A stretch of DNA of 9,852 nt from UBA7803 sp049454295. GTDB lineage: Bacteria > Pseudomonadota > Gammaproteobacteria > Pseudomonadales > Azotimanducaceae. A model generated the notes under the pieces. That model saw nothing but the letters and a program-made list of their open reading frames with translations. It had not been told where the DNA came from and did not search any database. Each line of letters begins with the position of its first letter. The stretch's first letter is position 1. The position numbers and the translations under genes are program-made. Of the stretch, positions 1 through 6,379 are shown one piece after another. The stretch spans positions 1 to 9,852 of the forward strand of contig JBMTYG010000116.1 of NCBI GenBank assembly GCA_049454295.1, given 5' to 3'.

Positions 1-696
1 GCGGAGGCATTGGACGATGCCTTCCGCTATGTCATCGACATACGTGAAATCCCGTGTGTGATGCCCGTGATTGAAGATATCGATCGGTTCGCCCGCGAGA
101 ATGCGGCGCGTGAATGTGAAGAAAGCCATGTCTGGTCGCCCCCACGGGCCATAGACGGTGAAGAATCGAAGGCCTGTGCACGGGATCGAGAACAGGTGGC
201 TATAGGCATGCGCCATGGCCTCGTTTGCTTTTTTAGTTGCGGCGTAGAGGCTCACAGGGTGATCCGTGTTGTGTCGCGAGGAAAAGGGAAGGGCCGTATT
301 GCTTCCGTAGACTGAACTGGTCGAGGCATAGACCAGATGGTCACAACCCGTTTCTCGCAGCGCCTCAAGCAGGTTTAGGAATCCTGTCACATTGGCGTCG
401 ACATAGGCCTGGGGATTCTGTAGTGAGTAGCGAACGCCCGCCTGTGCCGCGAGATGTACAACCCGGTCAGGGCGCTCTCTTGCAATCAATGCTCGAAGCG
501 CGCCAGGACGAGCGATATCGAGGCGCTCAAAGGTGAAGTTCGCGTGCTCAAGTCGCTGGAGCCGCGACTGCTTCAGATTGACGTCGTAGTAATCATTAAG
601 ATTGTCTATGCCAATGACCTCATCGCCCGCGTGGAGTAACCGCTGCACTGTATGCATGCCAATGAAGCCCGCTGCTCCCGTTACCAGCGTTTTCAT
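1..696 (-). CDS. NAD-dependent epimerase, UDP-glucuronate 4-epimerase-like (3' end outside window)
   Basis: This is an extended short-chain dehydrogenase/reductase that probably interconverts UDP-glucuronate and UDP-galacturonate in the cytoplasm for polysaccharide synthesis. The 232 visible residues begin MKTLVTGAAGFIG, the GxxGxxG NAD-binding loop (G7, G10, G13). An acidic residue follows beta-2 (GIDNLNDYYD, from about residue 29). The active-site serine/threonine segment STSSVYG is at about 125-131, and the catalytic YxxxK is Y151/K155 in YAATKKANE. The stretch RDFTYVDDIAEGI at about 215-227 is typical of UDP-glucuronate epimerases. Family members are about 320-340 residues, so roughly 100 C-terminal residues are missing only because the window ends. 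The start is the ATG at 696, preceded on the minus strand by an AGAGGA ribosome site about 10 bases upstream. Other UDP-sugar epimerases or a 4,6-dehydratase relative cannot be fully excluded. The ugd gene at the other end of the window makes its expected substrate. Confidence 0.9.
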   Translation of the reverse strand, partial: MKTLVTGAAGFIGMHTVQRLLHAGDEVIGIDNLNDYYDVNLKQSRLQRLEHANFTFERLDIARPGALRALIARERPDRVVHLAAQAGVRYSLQNPQAYVDANVTGFLNLLEALRETGCDHLVYASTSSVYGSNTALPFSSRHNTDHPVSLYAATKKANEAMAHAYSHLFSIPCTGLRFFTVYGPWGRPDMAFFTFTRRILAGEPIDIFNHGHHTRDFTYVDDIAEGIVQCLR

Positions 697-717
697 CTGT
701 TGGTCTTTCCTCTCATG

Positions 718-897
718 TCATTGGGTTCGCGCATCGACTCGATCCGAAGTTTGCGCAAGTTCGATGGCGCGCAGATAAGGGTAGTTCGGGGAATGATGAC
801 TCTGCACACCCGTCTGCAGCGGCGTGAGCCCAGCCTCGGCAAGTGCCATACGCATTTCTGGGACTACAGTGAAAGGGGTACCCTGCGCGAGCAGCAT
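718..897 (-). CDS. Possible 59-aa hypothetical protein or gene remnant upstream of the epimerase
   Basis: An ATG at 897 opens a 59-codon frame that ends with TGA at 718-720, 21 bases before the epimerase start on the same strand. The product begins MLLAQGTPFTVVPEMRMALA and includes a segment rich in His, Pro and Tyr (SHHSPNYPYLRAIELAQ). I recognise no family. I see no signal peptide or membrane segment. In favour: codon choice resembles the neighbouring genes, and the frame ends close to the epimerase ribosome site, as in an operon. Against: there is no clear ribosome site before the ATG, an in-frame TAA lies seven codons upstream, and a frame this short can occur by chance. It could also be the C-terminal remnant of a degraded gene. 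Confidence 0.25.
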   Translation of the reverse strand: MLLAQGTPFTVVPEMRMALAEAGLTPLQTGVQSHHSPNYPYLRAIELAQTSDRVDARTQ

Positions 898-1069
898 GCT
901 TGAACTATGAAGTTACGGTGTCGTCACAGTGTGCGCAATTGCGTGACCTGGTACCGAGTTTCGAGATCACATCGGTTGCTGGTCGGAATTTCCTTACATT
1001 TTCCTGAAGTCTGGTTGTCTAAAGCCGACTATGATTCGGGACAGCGGAATCAAGGATGATTCGTAGGTC
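898..1069. other. Divergent intergenic region between the epimerase side and the kinase gene
   Basis: No coding frame of note is seen here. If the 59-aa ORF is not real, the non-coding gap widens to 697-1069. A dyad at 923-947 surrounds a perfect 10-bp palindrome. Facing the kinase gene, the only promoter-like element is an isolated TATGAT at 1030-1035 with no acceptable -35 box at normal spacing. Facing left, a weak pair TTGCGC (933-938) and TAACTT (910-915), read on the minus strand and 17 bp apart, could serve the epimerase side. Neither is convincing. AAGGAT at 1053-1058 and AGGT at 1065-1068 are the only candidate ribosome sites for the kinase ATG. Confidence 0.5.
923..947. promoter_or_regulatory. 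Inverted repeat, possible operator
   Basis: GTCAC at 923-927 and GTGAC at 943-947 are exact inverted repeats separated by 15 bases. The perfect palindrome CGCAATTGCG (934-943) lies within this span but is not centred on the dyad. It is in the gap between divergently transcribed units, where a regulator could act on both. The arms are short and I do not recognise the site as that of a known regulator. Confidence 0.2.
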
Positions 1070-2020
1070 ATGAGCACTATCGAGAAAGCCGCGGCGCGTT
1101 TGGCTGCTGGTCGAATGGCGATGCCGACAGGGACGCAGAGGATCTCGGGTCCAGACGTTCATTCAGTGCGGCGCCCAGTGACTCGCGAACGAGCGATGGT
1201 CGATGTGCTGCCGGACGACGGTTTGCAGTCCTTCTCGCTTGACCTGGCTGAACTGGGTCAGCGCGGGTTCCTCGTGCCGGGCAGCTCACGTTCGGCGCTG
1301 GCGCAACAGCTCCGGCGGCTCAAGCGCTCCATTCTGCTGAATGCGCAGCGAAATCGCGTGGTTAACGAGCACGGATTACCGGGCAACTTGATCGCGATCA
1401 CCAGTTCGCTTCCGGGCGAGGGCAAAACCTTCACGTCGATCAACCTGTCGCTCAGCATGGCGCAGGAACTGGACCACGAAACCTTGCTGGTGGATGCTGA
1501 CGCTGCGCGGGGCGATATCTCCACACAGCTGAAGTTACCCGCTCGGAATGGGCTGACCTCGCTGCTGGCGCGCGGTATTGATTATCCGGAGGGTGAGGTA
1601 CTGAAGACGAATGTAGAGCGCCTGTCGGTCATGCCGGTGGGACGCCCTATCGAGCATGTCGATGAGTTGTATGCCAGTGGCACAATGAAGAACATTGTTC
1701 ATCGGCTCGCGTCCGAGGATCCCAATCGCATCGTGATCTTTGATTGTGCCCCGCTGCTGCTCGCAACGGAGGTTGCAGTCCTCGCGCGAATGGTGGGTCA
1801 GGTACTAGTCGTTGTCGAAGCGAATCGCACGCCTCGGGACGCCGTGATGCGTTCGCTCAGCATGCTCGAGGGCTGCCGTAACGTGAACTTGATTCTGAAT
1901 AAGTCCATGGGCGCTGATGTCGATACCTACGGGTATGGCTATGGGTACGGGTATGGATACGGCGCTTTCCGTACGGATGCTGAAGGGCCGGCCCAGGTGG
2001 CTTCGAGAGAGGAACACTGA
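1070..2020 (+). CDS. Exopolysaccharide tyrosine autokinase (CpsD/CapB/EpsG type, XrtA-associated)
   Basis: A cytoplasmic bacterial tyrosine (BY) kinase that works with a separate membrane chain-length protein to control polysaccharide polymerisation and export. The N-terminus MSTIEKAAARL resembles XrtA-associated autokinases. The nucleotide-binding motifs are in order: Walker A SSLPGEGKT (112-120), Walker A' LLVDADAARGD (139-149) and Walker B IVIFDCAPL (221-229). The A' motif keeps DAD, but the following residues differ from the usual arrangement with a prolyl segment. The C-terminus has the tyrosine cluster expected for autophosphorylation, here an unusually regular (Tyr-Gly)6 at 287-298. 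There is no membrane segment, so a Wzc/GNVR-type partner must be encoded elsewhere. At 316 aa it is of normal length. The ATG at 1070 is supported by the family N-terminus; ribosome-site support is modest. The next gene begins 2 bases after its stop, so they are probably co-transcribed. Confidence 0.9.
   Translation: MSTIEKAAARLAAGRMAMPTGTQRISGPDVHSVRRPVTRERAMVDVLPDDGLQSFSLDLAELGQRGFLVPGSSRSALAQQLRRLKRSILLNAQRNRVVNEHGLPGNLIAITSSLPGEGKTFTSINLSLSMAQELDHETLLVDADAARGDISTQLKLPARNGLTSLLARGIDYPEGEVLKTNVERLSVMPVGRPIEHVDELYASGTMKNIVHRLASEDPNRIVIFDCAPLLLATEVAVLARMVGQVLVVVEANRTPRDAVMRSLSMLEGCRNVNLILNKSMGADVDTYGYGYGYGYGYGAFRTDAEGPAQVASREEH
1928..1963 (+). repeat. Six tandem TAYGGN hexamers encoding (Tyr-Gly)6
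   Basis: Six in-frame hexanucleotide units, each TAC or TAT followed by GGN, encode the alternating Tyr-Gly tail of the kinase. Third positions vary between units, which suggests the repeat is old or under protein-level selection. Gain or loss of one unit would keep the reading frame and change the number of tyrosines. Confidence 0.9.
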
Positions 2021-2022
2021 GC

Positions 2023-3165
2023 ATGTACCAGGATTACTTTCGGCTGAGTGGTAAGCCTTTCCAGCTTTCACCCGACGCCAATTTTTTCTACCCAAGCCGG
2101 GAGCACTCCCGCGCGCTTGCCTTTCTCGAGTACGGGCTCGATCAAGCCGACGGCTTTATCGTGGTCACCGGTGAGGTGGGCACGGGTAAGAGTACGCTCG
2201 TCCAAACCCTGCTGCGCAAGCTCGACAGCCAGCAGATTCTTGTCGCCACGATCTTCACAACGCAGTTGAAGGAAGACGACCTGCTGCATCTGGTGGCGGC
2301 GAATCTCGGGCTGCGAGTTCCTAATGCCAACAAGGCGGTGCTGCTCCGTGAGCTGGAGCGTCTGTTCCAGCAGCAGGCAAAAGAGGGGCGGCGCGTTCTC
2401 ATTCTTGTTGATGAAGCTCAGAACCTTCCGCCCGGATCGGTCGAAGAGCTACGCATGCTGTCCAATTTCACGATGGACTCGAAGCCGCTGGTCCAGATCT
2501 TTCTGCTGGGTCAGCAGGAGTTTCGCGAAACGCTGCTTGGACCTGGTTTTGAACAACTGCGCCAGCGCGTCATCGCGACCTATCATTTGAACCCGCTTGA
2601 TCAGCAGGAAACGCGTACCTATATCGAGCATCGTCTGAGTCGGGTGGGCTGGAACAACGATCCCGCGTTTACCGAAGACGCGTTTGAGGCAATCTACAAC
2701 TTCTGTAGCGGCGTTCCGCGACGAATTAACAACCTGTGCGATCGGCTGATGCTCTATGCATTCCTCGAGGAGCAGCACCTGATTGACGGAGACCTGGTCG
2801 TCAAGGTGTCCGAGGAAATTGGAAGCGAGTTTTGGAGTGGTCGCAGCGTTGAGCCTGTGCGAGCGCCGGTAATACAAACGCCGCAGCCTGCGCCTGAGAG
2901 TCAGGGGGCAGCGCTCGAGGCCATCACCAAAGCGCTATTCGACAAGGTCAGCATTCAACAGCGACTCACTGCGCTCGAATGCGGAATCGATGGCTTGGGG
3001 CAGAGTCTGAAGCCGGAGATTGCGCAGCTGCGCGAAGAAATGTCGGCCATCCGCTCGGTGCTGCAAGACGTTTTGGTCGAGCTGCGATCACAGCAGGGAA
3101 CACCACATCCTTTGAGTGGCACGAATTCCCCATCGACGGTTTCTATGCCCTTCAGTATTCGCTGA
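2023..3165 (+). CDS. ExeA-like AAA ATPase, XrtA/PEP-CTERM exopolysaccharide-associated
   Basis: An ATPase of the ExeA/GspA-related group that accompanies XrtA-type exopolysaccharide clusters; its exact task in export is not established. The N-terminus MYQDYFRLSGKPFQLSPD is the family hallmark. Walker A is GEVGTGKST (50-58), Walker B is VLILVDEAQ (125-133), a sensor-1-like segment FLLGQQE covers 160-166, and an arginine-bearing sensor-2 segment GVPRRINNLCD covers 230-240. Residues 1-271 form the ATPase. A Pro/Gln-rich linker (about 275-300) leads to a probably helical, coiled-coil-like tail (about 300-360). No transmembrane segment is visible. The ATG at 2023 lies 2 bases after the kinase stop, with AGAGGA at 2007-2012 as ribosome site. 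The plus-strand unit ends here: the next gene converges on it. The usual companions of this ATPase (outer-membrane barrel protein, deacetylase, glycosyltransferases) do not follow. Confidence 0.88.
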   Translation: MYQDYFRLSGKPFQLSPDANFFYPSREHSRALAFLEYGLDQADGFIVVTGEVGTGKSTLVQTLLRKLDSQQILVATIFTTQLKEDDLLHLVAANLGLRVPNANKAVLLRELERLFQQQAKEGRRVLILVDEAQNLPPGSVEELRMLSNFTMDSKPLVQIFLLGQQEFRETLLGPGFEQLRQRVIATYHLNPLDQQETRTYIEHRLSRVGWNNDPAFTEDAFEAIYNFCSGVPRRINNLCDRLMLYAFLEEQHLIDGDLVVKVSEEIGSEFWSGRSVEPVRAPVIQTPQPAPESQGAALEAITKALFDKVSIQQRLTALECGIDGLGQSLKPEIAQLREEMSAIRSVLQDVLVELRSQQGTPHPLSGTNSPSTVSMPFSIR

Positions 3166-3179
3166 TCCGACGCGATCAG
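3162..3179. terminator. Hairpin across both convergent stop codons, possible bidirectional terminator
   Basis: CTGATC (3162-3167) and GATCAG (3174-3179) form a perfect 6-bp stem with a 6-base loop. The left arm includes the ATPase stop codon, and the right arm includes the dnaE2 stop codon read on the other strand. No T-tract follows on either side, so it is a weak candidate for an intrinsic terminator. Confidence 0.3.
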
Positions 3180-6100
3180 TGGAAGTCGCGCGATCGGAAT
3201 GACGATGTGGTTGGCTGTGACTCAAGCGCCTGCAGCAGTTCAGTACAATCTTCCACGTGTCCCGCAATCACGTGGATGACTTCGTTTTCACGTTCGACCA
3301 CCCCTGCCACTCGCAGTAGCTGACCCTGCAGTAATGCGGCGCGAAACTGCTCCAGCACGGACACCCAGACAACCAGGTTGATGTTTCCGCTTTCGTCCTC
3401 GAGGGTCACAAACAACACGCCGGAAGCAGTGCCCGGCCGCTGACGCCCGGTGACGAGGCCAGCAACACGAACCCATTGCCGATGTCGGCATGTTTCGAGC
3501 ATTTGTGCGGTATAGCATCGCCCTAGCCGTTTACCGAGTCTCTCGTCTGCCCGAAGCAGCGCGAGGGGGTGCGCTCCCAACGTCAGCCCCAAATATCGAT
3601 AGTCATTAGCCATATCATCTGCGGGGGTAGGGGGCAGAATACCTTCCAGCGGCACAGACGCTCTGTGGAGTGCTTCGGTGTCTCGACTCCCGGTTTGGAC
3701 CGATGGTGCTTTGACAGGCGCGGCTTCGAAGGATATCGCTTCGGCGGATACTGTTTCGAGAGGCAATCGTTCGCGCACGCCGGCTGCTATCCAGTGTGAC
3801 GCATGGCGATGTCCTGCGAGAGATCCCAGAGCACCCGCACGGGCAAGACAACGAACTGCGCGTGTATCCAGTGCTGCAGCGTGTACTAATTGATCTAGCG
3901 TCTGAAAAGCACCACCACATATGCGCCGTGCTTCAACGATTCGTCCAGCGGCTGATTCAGCAAGCCCCTTGATTTGGCGCAATCCGAGGCGCAGAGCATT
4001 TTCCGCCGTGACGGTATGCTCCCAGTCACTGTGCTGAACATCCACGGCTTCGACCTGAATATTATGGCGTACGGCGTCTTGAACCAGCTGCGAGGCGGAG
4101 TAAAAACCCATGGGCAGACTGTTTAGCAATCCGCAGTAAAAGGCGGCAGTTTCATGGCATTTGAGCCAGGCTGAAACATAGACCAGCAGCGCAAAACTGG
4201 CGGCATGAGATTCGGGAAAGCCGTATTCGCCAAAACCCTGAATCTGGCGAAACACGCGTTCGGCGAAATCCAGATCATGTCCACGCGCGAGCATGCCGTT
4301 GATCAGTTTCTCACCGAAATGGCCAAGACCGCCGCGGCGGCGCCATGCCGCCATCGCCCGCCGCAGCTGATCAGCTTCTCCAGCACTGAAACCTGCGGCA
4401 ACCATAGCAAGCTCGATGACTTGCTCCTGAAAAATAGGCACGCCGAGTGTCCGTTCAAGCACTTGTCTTACTTCGGGGCTTGGGTAAACCACCGGCTCGA
4501 GTCCCTGTCGACGTCGCAGATAGGGATGAACCATATTCCCCTGTATCGGTCCCGGTCGGACAATTGCAACCTCAATGACAAGGTCATAGAAATGTCTGGG
4601 CTTCAGTCGCGGCAGCATGGCCATCTGCGCGCGGGATTCAACCTGAAAGACCCCAACACTGTCGCCGCACTGCAGCATTTGGTAGGTAGTTGGATCTTCT
4701 GCGGGAATGCCCGCAACGGTCAGCGGTACTGTGCGCCGCTTGTTGACTACATCCAGCGCCTTGCGAATCGCCGTGAGCATGCCGAGACCCAGCACATCGA
4801 TCTTGAGCAGGCCTAGCGCTTCGAGATCATCCTTGTCCCACTGGATAATCGTCCGTTCCGGCATAGCTGCATTTTCGACCGGGACCAACTCTGCGAGCGG
4901 TCCCCGTGATATGACAAAGCCTCCGACATGCTGCGAAAGATGGCGCGGAAAGCCGAGAATGGCGTCGACAAATCGACGCAGCTGTCGCAGCGGCAGGCTC
5001 TCTGCGTCGAGCCCGCAGGCAGCTAGACGCTCGGTCAATACGTCCTTCCGATCCCACCAGGCGAGCGATTTTGCGATTACATCAACAGCATCGGGATCGA
5101 TCCCCAGAGCTTTGCCGACATCACGAATCGCGCTGCGCGGTCGATAGGTGATTAGACTGGCCGCCAGTGCCGCGCGATCACGTCCGTAGCGCTTGTAAAT
5201 GTATTGAATGACCTCTTCGCGCCGTTCATGTTCAAAGTCGACGTCGATATCTGGCGGTTCATTGCGTTCCCGCGATATGAAGCGCTCAAACAGCAGGTGC
5301 ATTCGCGCGGGGTCGACTTCTGTGATGTGCAGGCAATAGCACACGGCGGAATTGGCGGCTGACCCACGCCCTTGGCAAAGAATTCCCCGGCCCCGGGCAA
5401 AGGCGACGATGTCCTGGACAGTCAGAAAAAAGAATTCGTAGCTGAGCTCGCTGATCAGTTCGAGTTCGCGTTCGATGAGTGATCGCACCGCATCAGGAAT
5501 ACCGTTGGGCCAGCGTGACCGTGCGCCCTCCCAGGTTAGTTGCTGTAGATAGTCGCTCGGAGTGAGGTGCGGTGGAACGAGTTCGAGCGGGTACTCATAG
5601 CGAAGCTCATCAAGCGAAAACGTGCAGCGCTCGGCAATGCGGCAGCTTTCTTCTAGCAATTCGTTTGGGTACAAGGCTGCGAGTACAGGGAGACTGCGCA
5701 AATGGCGCTCGGCATTGCTGAAGGCCTGTTGGCCCAGTGCGTTAACAGGTTTGCCATGACGTATTGAAGTGAGAACATCCTGCAACGGTTGTCGCTCGCG
5801 TACATGCATGTGCACGGCATTGACAGCCACAAGCGGTAGCTTCATTCCTTGCGCGAGAGTCAATCCCTGAGACAGCACAGAGGCATCGTTCGCGCTTCTG
5901 AACTGTCCTAGCCCGATCCAAAGATGTCGAAACCGTTGCTTCAGCATCCGTCCCTGCCCTCGGTAGGTGGAGGGCTGGTCTGTGCCAGGAATCCAAATGA
6001 CAAAGCAGTCTGCACACCAGCGAAGATCGTCGATGCGTGTGTGATAACTGCCTTTTTTGGCGCGTCTTCGGGATAGGGTAATCACCGATGACAATTGGCC

Positions 6101-6370
6101 ATAGGCACGGCGGTCGGGCGCGAGAACTACCAGGTGCAACGCGCTCTGGGTGTCGGGTGCGTGCAAATGAAACTCTGCGCCGACGATCAGCTTGAGTCCG
6201 CATTCCCGAGCAGCGACGTGCGCCTTGACCAATCCAGCAAATGAACACTCATCCGTCAGGGCTAGCGCCTCATAACCCAGCGCTGCTGCCTGCTGTACTA
6301 ACTCTTCCGGGTGCGAAGCGCCACGCAGGAAGCTGTAGTTGCTGATGCAATGCAATTCCGCGAACCGCAT
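3176..6370 (-). CDS. dnaE2: Error-prone DNA polymerase DnaE2 (ImuC)
   Basis: A C-family DNA polymerase that extends DNA past lesions after damage, working with ImuA and ImuB; it is non-essential and mutagenic. At 1064 aa it has the normal length and seems complete. The N-terminal PHP domain starts ELHCISNYSFLRGAS; the second His of the usual HxH metal motif is Ile, and I believe this form is common in proteobacterial DnaE2. The polymerase core has GRGSAANSA (334-342), the catalytic aspartates D376 and D378 in PDIDVDF (373-379), and the third, D525, in LLKIDVLGLG. An OB-fold domain follows at about 965-1040 (WVRVAGLV, VLFVTLED, INLVVW). The C-terminus SRDFH is the usual DnaE2 ending. The ATG at 6370 lies 9 bases after the imuB stop with only a weak ribosome site, so coupled translation is likely. 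Expression should depend on the LexA-controlled promoter before imuA. No frameshift or missing polymerase residue is seen. Confidence 0.97.
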   Translation of the reverse strand: MRFAELHCISNYSFLRGASHPEELVQQAAALGYEALALTDECSFAGLVKAHVAARECGLKLIVGAEFHLHAPDTQSALHLVVLAPDRRAYGQLSSVITLSRRRAKKGSYHTRIDDLRWCADCFVIWIPGTDQPSTYRGQGRMLKQRFRHLWIGLGQFRSANDASVLSQGLTLAQGMKLPLVAVNAVHMHVRERQPLQDVLTSIRHGKPVNALGQQAFSNAERHLRSLPVLAALYPNELLEESCRIAERCTFSLDELRYEYPLELVPPHLTPSDYLQQLTWEGARSRWPNGIPDAVRSLIERELELISELSYEFFFLTVQDIVAFARGRGILCQGRGSAANSAVCYCLHITEVDPARMHLLFERFISRERNEPPDIDVDFEHERREEVIQYIYKRYGRDRAALAASLITYRPRSAIRDVGKALGIDPDAVDVIAKSLAWWDRKDVLTERLAACGLDAESLPLRQLRRFVDAILGFPRHLSQHVGGFVISRGPLAELVPVENAAMPERTIIQWDKDDLEALGLLKIDVLGLGMLTAIRKALDVVNKRRTVPLTVAGIPAEDPTTYQMLQCGDSVGVFQVESRAQMAMLPRLKPRHFYDLVIEVAIVRPGPIQGNMVHPYLRRRQGLEPVVYPSPEVRQVLERTLGVPIFQEQVIELAMVAAGFSAGEADQLRRAMAAWRRRGGLGHFGEKLINGMLARGHDLDFAERVFRQIQGFGEYGFPESHAASFALLVYVSAWLKCHETAAFYCGLLNSLPMGFYSASQLVQDAVRHNIQVEAVDVQHSDWEHTVTAENALRLGLRQIKGLAESAAGRIVEARRICGGAFQTLDQLVHAAALDTRAVRCLARAGALGSLAGHRHASHWIAAGVRERLPLETVSAEAISFEAAPVKAPSVQTGSRDTEALHRASVPLEGILPPTPADDMANDYRYLGLTLGAHPLALLRADERLGKRLGRCYTAQMLETCRHRQWVRVAGLVTGRQRPGTASGVLFVTLEDESGNINLVVWVSVLEQFRAALLQGQLLRVAGVVERENEVIHVIAGHVEDCTELLQALESQPTTSSFRSRDFH

Positions 6371-6379
6371 GATGGTGTC

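Noticed and set aside
652..903. An 83-codon plus-strand open frame before the kinase gene.
   Set aside because: It overlaps the epimerase start and its ribosome site, has no ribosome site of its own and no recognisable content.
949..1026. Possible sigma-54 promoters (TGG...GC-like pairs at about 950 and 1013), considered because XrtA-type clusters can be sigma-54 controlled.
   Set aside because: The GG and GC elements are not at the required 10-base separation or the GC is missing, so neither fits the -24/-12 consensus.
1928..1963. The short tandem repeat as a CRISPR array or recombination site.
   Set aside because: The 6-bp units have no spacers and code in frame for the Tyr-Gly tail of the kinase.
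4205..4816. A 203-codon plus-strand open frame antisense to dnaE2.
   Set aside because: It lies fully inside dnaE2, whose frame here carries conserved polymerase sequence; the antisense product shows no recognisable domain and is what GC-rich coding DNA gives by chance.
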